In this document: one piece after another, positions 60,023 through 64,000 of the stretch
Numbering within the stretch: the first letter of the stretch is position 1
Layout: the number at the start of each line of letters is the position of its first letter
Origin: JAEULH01 sp963789785
GTDB taxonomy: Bacteria > Pseudomonadota > Alphaproteobacteria > Rhodospirillales > Defluviicoccaceae
Reading direction: 5' to 3'
DNA: 64,000 nt
Assembly: GCA_963789785.1 (NCBI GenBank)
Contig: CAWBNC010000011.1
Coordinates: 196,047 to 260,046, forward strand
The notes under the pieces: generated by a model
Seen by the model: only the letters and a program-made list of their open reading frames with translations
What the model was told of the DNA's origin: nothing
The model's database searches: none
Made by a program: the position numbers and the translations under genes

Positions 60023-61450
60023 TCACGAGACACGGAAGTTGCGGAACTGCCAGGGGCAATCCTGTTCAAGCCGCTCGGGGAAGAGCACGCCCCGGTCGAC
60101 GAGCGGGGTCCACTCGGAGTAGACGCCGACAACGTCGCCGAGGTAGGGCACGGCGATCGCCATGATCCGCTCGTGGTCGATGTCCTCCGGCTCGACGAGC
60201 CCGGCGCGCGGGTTCTCGATGGCCCAGACCATGCCGGCGAGAACGGCGACGGTGACCTGCAGGCTGGTGGCGTTGTTGTGGGGAACGAGCCGCCGCGCCT
60301 CCTCGATCGACAGCCGTGAGCCGAACCAGTAGGCGCCTTTCTCGTGGCCCATCAGCAGGACGCCGAGTTCGTCGATGCCGCTGGTGATCTCGTCCATCAT
60401 CAGCCGCTGTTCGTCCTGCATGCGCCAGTTCTTGCCGGCGAGCTCGTGGAGCGAGAGCACGGCGTCGTCGCACGGATGATAGGCGTAGTGCACCGTCGGC
60501 CGGTAGGCGACCTCGCCGCCGTTCCGCACGGTCAGATAGTCGGCGATCGAAATCGACTCGTTGTGGGTGACAAGGAAGCCGTGGAACGGACCTTCCAGCG
60601 GCGTCCAGGTTCGCACCCGCGTGCCGGCGCCCGGGCGCTTGAGGAAGATCGCTGCGCCGCTGCCGAATTCGTGGCGGGCGCCGTCCTCCGGGAATACTGC
60701 TTCGTGAGAGCCCCAGCCGAGCTCGGCGGGCTGGCAGCCTTCGCTGACAAAGCCATCGATCGACCAGGTGTTGACGAATTCGCCGGGGCGCTTGGCGACG
60801 TGGGCGGTGGCCTGGGTGTCGCGCTCGGCGATGTGAATGACCTTCACGCCCAGGTCGCGGGCCAAGGCGCCCCAGTCGGCGCGGCCCGAGGGCGCGCCGC
60901 CGTTGCTCACCTTGCGCCCGGTATCGCGGGCGATGTCGAGCAAAGCGACCTTGACGAAGTGGGACACCAGCCCCGGATTGGCGCCGTGGGTGATGAGCGC
61001 CGTCGGCGCGTCGTCGGCGGTCTTCAGCGCCAGGGCGCTTTCGCGCAGGGCGTAATTGGATCGCTGCGACGGGCTCAGCGCCGGGTCGAAGTAGGCGCCG
61101 GCCCACGGCTCGATGCAGGTATCGAGGTAGAGCGCGCCGCGCTCGCGGCACATTTCGATCAGCGCGACGGAGGAGACGTCGACCGAGACGTTGACGAGGA
61201 AGTCGTCCGGCCCCAGCAGCGGTTCGAGAACGTCACGGTAGTTGTCGCGGGTTACCGGCTGGCGAATGAAGCGCACGCCGTGCTCCTGCGCGACATCGCG
61301 GCCGCGGTCCTCGGCGCTGACGATCGTGATCTGCTCGGTGTCCACGTCGAGATGACGCAGGATTAGCGGCAGCACGCCTTGGCCTATGGACCCGAACCCG
61401 AGCATGACGATGCGGCCGGGAACCCTCGCATGTTTCGTAGCGGCAATCAT
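60023..61450 (-). CDS. hss: Homospermidine synthase
   Basis: 475 residues, uninterrupted. It joins two putrescines, with NAD as cofactor, into homospermidine. The Rossmann loop is GRIVMLGFGSIGQGVLPLIL. Conserved stretches are YLDTCIEPWAGAYFD, ITHGANPGLVSHFVKVALLD, STGTWS-like VNTWSIDGFVSEGCQPAELG, and YAYHPCDDAVLSLHEL. The ATG at 61450 has GAAGGA 7 bases upstream. It sits between two decarboxylase genes that would supply its substrate. Confidence 0.95.
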   Translation of the reverse strand: MIAATKHARVPGRIVMLGFGSIGQGVLPLILRHLDVDTEQITIVSAEDRGRDVAQEHGVRFIRQPVTRDNYRDVLEPLLGPDDFLVNVSVDVSSVALIEMCRERGALYLDTCIEPWAGAYFDPALSPSQRSNYALRESALALKTADDAPTALITHGANPGLVSHFVKVALLDIARDTGRKVSNGGAPSGRADWGALARDLGVKVIHIAERDTQATAHVAKRPGEFVNTWSIDGFVSEGCQPAELGWGSHEAVFPEDGARHEFGSGAAIFLKRPGAGTRVRTWTPLEGPFHGFLVTHNESISIADYLTVRNGGEVAYRPTVHYAYHPCDDAVLSLHELAGKNWRMQDEQRLMMDEITSGIDELGVLLMGHEKGAYWFGSRLSIEEARRLVPHNNATSLQVTVAVLAGMVWAIENPRAGLVEPEDIDHERIMAIAVPYLGDVVGVYSEWTPLVDRGVLFPERLEQDCPWQFRNFRVS

Positions 61451-61475
61451 GGTCGTCGGTCCTTCAATGGGGGTG

Positions 61476-62795
61476 TCAGATTTCGGCGAACGCAGCGGCG
61501 GCCGCCGGCCACACCGGGGCGGGCGCGGGGGCGGGCGCGCGCGGAGAAAGCGCAATCGGGCCGTATCCGGGCGTCGCAAGAAGGGGCGGGTCGATGACTT
61601 CGACCAGCCGGGCGCGGTCGAACCCGTTGAAGGCCGTCCGAAGCGCGGTTCCGTAGGCGCCGAGCTGGCCGACTTCGATCCAGTCACCCTCGGCGGCGTC
61701 TTCCGGCAGCTCGAACGGGCCATCCATCCGGTCGGCGGAGTCGCAGGTCGGGCCGAACAGGCGAAATGGGGCCCGTGGCGCCGCGGGCAATCGGCCGTCG
61801 CGCGGGATGAGACGGACAGGAAAGCGAAATCCGGGGGTGCCGGCGTCCGACAGACTGCCGTAGATCCCGTCATTGACGAACAGATCCCGGTCGCGCCGAT
61901 GAATGACGCGGACGACGACCGAGGCGCCGGCGGCGACCAACGCGCGACCGGGCTCCGCCCAAAGCTCGACGCGACCTGCGAACGACGAACCCGCCACGGC
62001 CGCGCGGATCGCGTCGGTATACGCAGTAAGCGGGCGAGGCGTCGTCTGTGCGTAGGCTACGGGAAAGCCGCCGCCGACATCGACGATATCGACGTCGACG
62101 CCGGCGCGATCGGCGGCCTGGGCCGCGGTTCGAATGGCCTCGGCGTAGGCTTCGGGGCGCAGACACTGCGAGCCGACGTGGAAGGACACGCCCAGTCGTC
62201 TTGCGTGCGGCCGGGCGGCCGCGAGCAGCGCCGCGGCCCGGTCCGGATCGGCGCCGAACTTGCCGGAGAGATCGTAGGCCGCGCCGCTGTTGGAGACGGC
62301 CAGACGGACAATCAGGCCGAGATCCGCCTCCCGCCTTCGCTGCGCGGCGCTGGCGCCCGCCACCGCCAGGATCTTCTGCAACTCGTTTTCGCTGTCGAGG
62401 GCAAAGTTGCGCACCCCGTGTCTGTCATACGCTTCGGCGATCGCCGCGCGTGACTTGACCGGGTGCATGAAATGGATGCCGGGGTTCGGAAACATCTGCC
62501 GGACCAGCGCAACCTCCGCCGACGAGGCGCAGTCGAAATGGCGGACGCCGGCGCTCCACAACGCGCGCAGTACCCGCGGTTCGGGATTGCACTTGACCGC
62601 GTAGAGCAGCCTGCCCGGAAAGGCGGCGGCGAAGGCGCGAACGGCTTCGGCGATCGTCTTGGGGCGAAGGCAGTGCAAAGGGTCGTCCGGTTGCTTGTCG
62701 GCAATGACGCGATCGACCTCACTCATCATCCCTGATGCGACGCTCATTCGGCGCCAGGGAAGGGCCGCGGGTCGACGAAGAGAGAGCTGGTTCAT
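61476..62795 (-). CDS. Second PLP type III amino acid decarboxylase
   Basis: 439 residues, start at 62795 with GGAGGGGG upstream. PLP lysine: LLYAVKCNPEPRVLRALW. Then HFDCASSAEVALVRQMFPNP, FHVGSQCLRPEAY, VDVGGGFPVAYAQTTPRPL, WAEPGRALVAAGASVVVRVI, FGPTCDSADRMDG (catalytic Cys) and TAFNGFDRARLVEV. It resembles ornithine decarboxylase but is longer than its neighbour, with a Pro/Ala-rich tail. It may use ornithine, lysine or another diamino acid; sequence alone does not decide. It is 26 bases upstream of hss. Confidence 0.85.
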   Translation of the reverse strand: MNQLSLRRPAALPWRRMSVASGMMSEVDRVIADKQPDDPLHCLRPKTIAEAVRAFAAAFPGRLLYAVKCNPEPRVLRALWSAGVRHFDCASSAEVALVRQMFPNPGIHFMHPVKSRAAIAEAYDRHGVRNFALDSENELQKILAVAGASAAQRRREADLGLIVRLAVSNSGAAYDLSGKFGADPDRAAALLAAARPHARRLGVSFHVGSQCLRPEAYAEAIRTAAQAADRAGVDVDIVDVGGGFPVAYAQTTPRPLTAYTDAIRAAVAGSSFAGRVELWAEPGRALVAAGASVVVRVIHRRDRDLFVNDGIYGSLSDAGTPGFRFPVRLIPRDGRLPAAPRAPFRLFGPTCDSADRMDGPFELPEDAAEGDWIEVGQLGAYGTALRTAFNGFDRARLVEVIDPPLLATPGYGPIALSPRAPAPAPAPVWPAAAAAFAEI

Positions 62796-63655
62796 GAGAG
62801 AACCCCCTCCATACTGCGAAAGCATCGGCGAGCGATGCGCAGATCCCGGAAGCTTCGGCGCGTACCGACAGCACGATCGCTATGCTGCGGTCTGCGACCT
62901 GCTTGTCCGGGGCGGACGACGGGCGACCAGCGCAAGGCGATGGTCGGCTCCTCACAAAGCGAGGGTCCGGTCTAGGGCAGTATGTCAGGCTTGATTGTCG
63001 CACCGTGCCGGGCGTCAACCATATCCACCTCCCTAAAGGAGCACCGGCCCACGGGATGACCGGCTCGACCTAAAAGGACGCGTTACGTCGTCGCTTACCC
63101 GCCGATGTGGGGGCATTGGCACGTGCGATTGCGTCTGTGCTATTCATATACTTCATGGACGCTCATCCGCAATAAAATCCTGCGGTCGCCTGTTGCCGGT
63201 ACAGCCTTCAGGCGACCTCGGCCGTCCGCTCCTCGCCCCGCGTCGAGCTGCAGCGCTGGCATTGGCCGCAGTCGAGTTCTGTGCCGCCCAGGCCCAGAAG
63301 AGGGAAAACGACCTGGAGAGTTGCAACAGAGCACAAGTGCCAAACTGTAAGTGAAGTTTTTGCGACTTCCTTGTCGCTGATCTCGAAAAGCAACCATTAC
63401 AAGAAAATAAATTCGCAATTTCGGAGGTTAATTACCGATTGTTAAGATGCGAGGCGTACATCACAATCATTAGCATCCACTGCGCAACGTCGAACGAAGC
63501 TCCTCACCAGACTCGCCGCTGCCCGTTCCGCAGGTCGACAGAGGTGAGAAGCTGAGGACGACGAGGTCGCTACGTCAGGCACCTGCAACGCCAGAACGCT
63601 CTTCGATGAGCGTTCGCGGGGACCGGACTTACGGGAACGACAGAGGAGTCAGCAG
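62796..63655. other. Long intergenic region upstream of the polyamine cluster
   Basis: About 860 bases without a convincing gene. The part from 63330 to 63480 is AT-rich. It contains GATTGT (63437-63442) and ACAATC (63463-63468) as inverted arms, a possible operator. Promoters for the minus-strand polyamine cluster and the plus-strand gene at 63656 should be here. I found no clear riboswitch or terminator. Confidence 0.45.
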
Positions 63656-64000
63656 ATGTTGGATACCAGTGCGTTCGAGATCGCCGGCTTCGATCCGGTA
63701 CACGGTACGACTGCGGCAACGGGCAACGGGGTAGAGGATGGAACAATCTCCCCGGCTGTCGCCGGGTGCTTGTACTGCCATCAGACCATTGGCGCTTGCG
63801 CGTTCCATCTGGCCCTGCAGGGACGCGTGGCGCCGACCACGGCGCTGAGCGTCTGCGGCGCGATGCAGCGGATGGCCCGCCGGGCGATGAGCCCGCGCGC
63901 GACATCCATTGCGGGCTATCTCGCCTATGTCTGGCTTGGCCCGTCGCGCCGGGCGCTCGGCATCGAGACGGAAGCCGAGGCGTTGGCCGAGCGGATGCGC
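63656..64000 (+). CDS. Unknown protein, 3' end outside window
   Basis: 115 codons from an ATG with GAGGAG 9 bases upstream, open to the window edge. Start MLDTSAFEIAGFDPVHGTTA. Two cysteine-containing stretches (GCLYCHQTIGACAFH and LSVCGAMQRM) could bind a metal or form disulfides. A basic Arg-rich segment (QRMARRAMSPRATS) follows. No family recognised. Confidence 0.6.
   Translation, partial: MLDTSAFEIAGFDPVHGTTAATGNGVEDGTISPAVAGCLYCHQTIGACAFHLALQGRVAPTTALSVCGAMQRMARRAMSPRATSIAGYLAYVWLGPSRRALGIETEAEALAERMR

Overview
This is a high-GC window from an alphaproteobacterium, probably of the Rhodospirillales. That placement is inference. It rests on the order rpmH-rnpA-yidD-yidC-engB-argB, a complete ccoNOQP-ccoGHIS cluster for cbb3-type cytochrome oxidase, homospermidine synthase beside ornithine-decarboxylase-type enzymes, CIRCE-controlled groESL, and GC-rich codon use. 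No rRNA, tRNA or CRISPR array is visible.

Layout. 1-4.1 kb: a truncated SLC13/TrkA-C permease, threonine aldolase coupled to a YegS-type lipid kinase, and two small tandem paralogues. 4.1-8.4 kb: an overlapping minus-strand operon of ABC exporter, PRC-barrel protein and MFS transporter. 8.7-12.1 kb: a methyltransferase-like protein, a BON-MscS channel, a small lipoprotein and hypothetical genes. 12.2-18.6 kb: an accessory island with an endolysin-like M15 peptidase, a membrane-anchored degenerate receiver protein, and a two-gene module. The module is a SIR2 NADase-type protein overlapping a large STAND NTPase with a membrane helix and WD40 repeats. It resembles an NAD-depleting antiphage module and is the most interesting part of the window. 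18.6-27.8 kb: alpha/beta hydrolase and the cbb3 oxidase cluster. 28.2-38.5 kb: gamma-glutamyltransferase, RlmI-like methyltransferase, Kef-type antiporter, fabD, copper chaperone PCu(A)C, a histidine kinase, TVP38 and DUF2628 proteins. 38.6-43.0 kb: the rpmH-to-argB core cluster. 43.1-48.6 kb: two tandem PAS-GGDEF-EAL paralogues (one degenerate), an IS630-type element and a DUF421 protein. 49.3-54.2 kb: copper resistance copA-copB and groES-groEL with promoter, CIRCE and terminator. 54.3-64 kb: DUF192 protein, sulfotransferase, glycosyltransferase, PQQ-type sugar dehydrogenase, and a polyamine cluster of two PLP decarboxylases around homospermidine synthase.

About twenty genes are interrupted by one or more reading-frame shifts, although the protein homology continues intact in the new frame. 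Housekeeping and respiratory genes are affected, so residual indel errors in the assembly are the best explanation. For these genes the coordinates span the whole reconstructed gene, and shift positions are estimates from where the recognisable protein changes frame.

A diverged intergenic repeat of about 105 bp occurs at two places, and its end occurs at a third. In all three cases it begins exactly at the TAG stop codon of a minus-strand gene.
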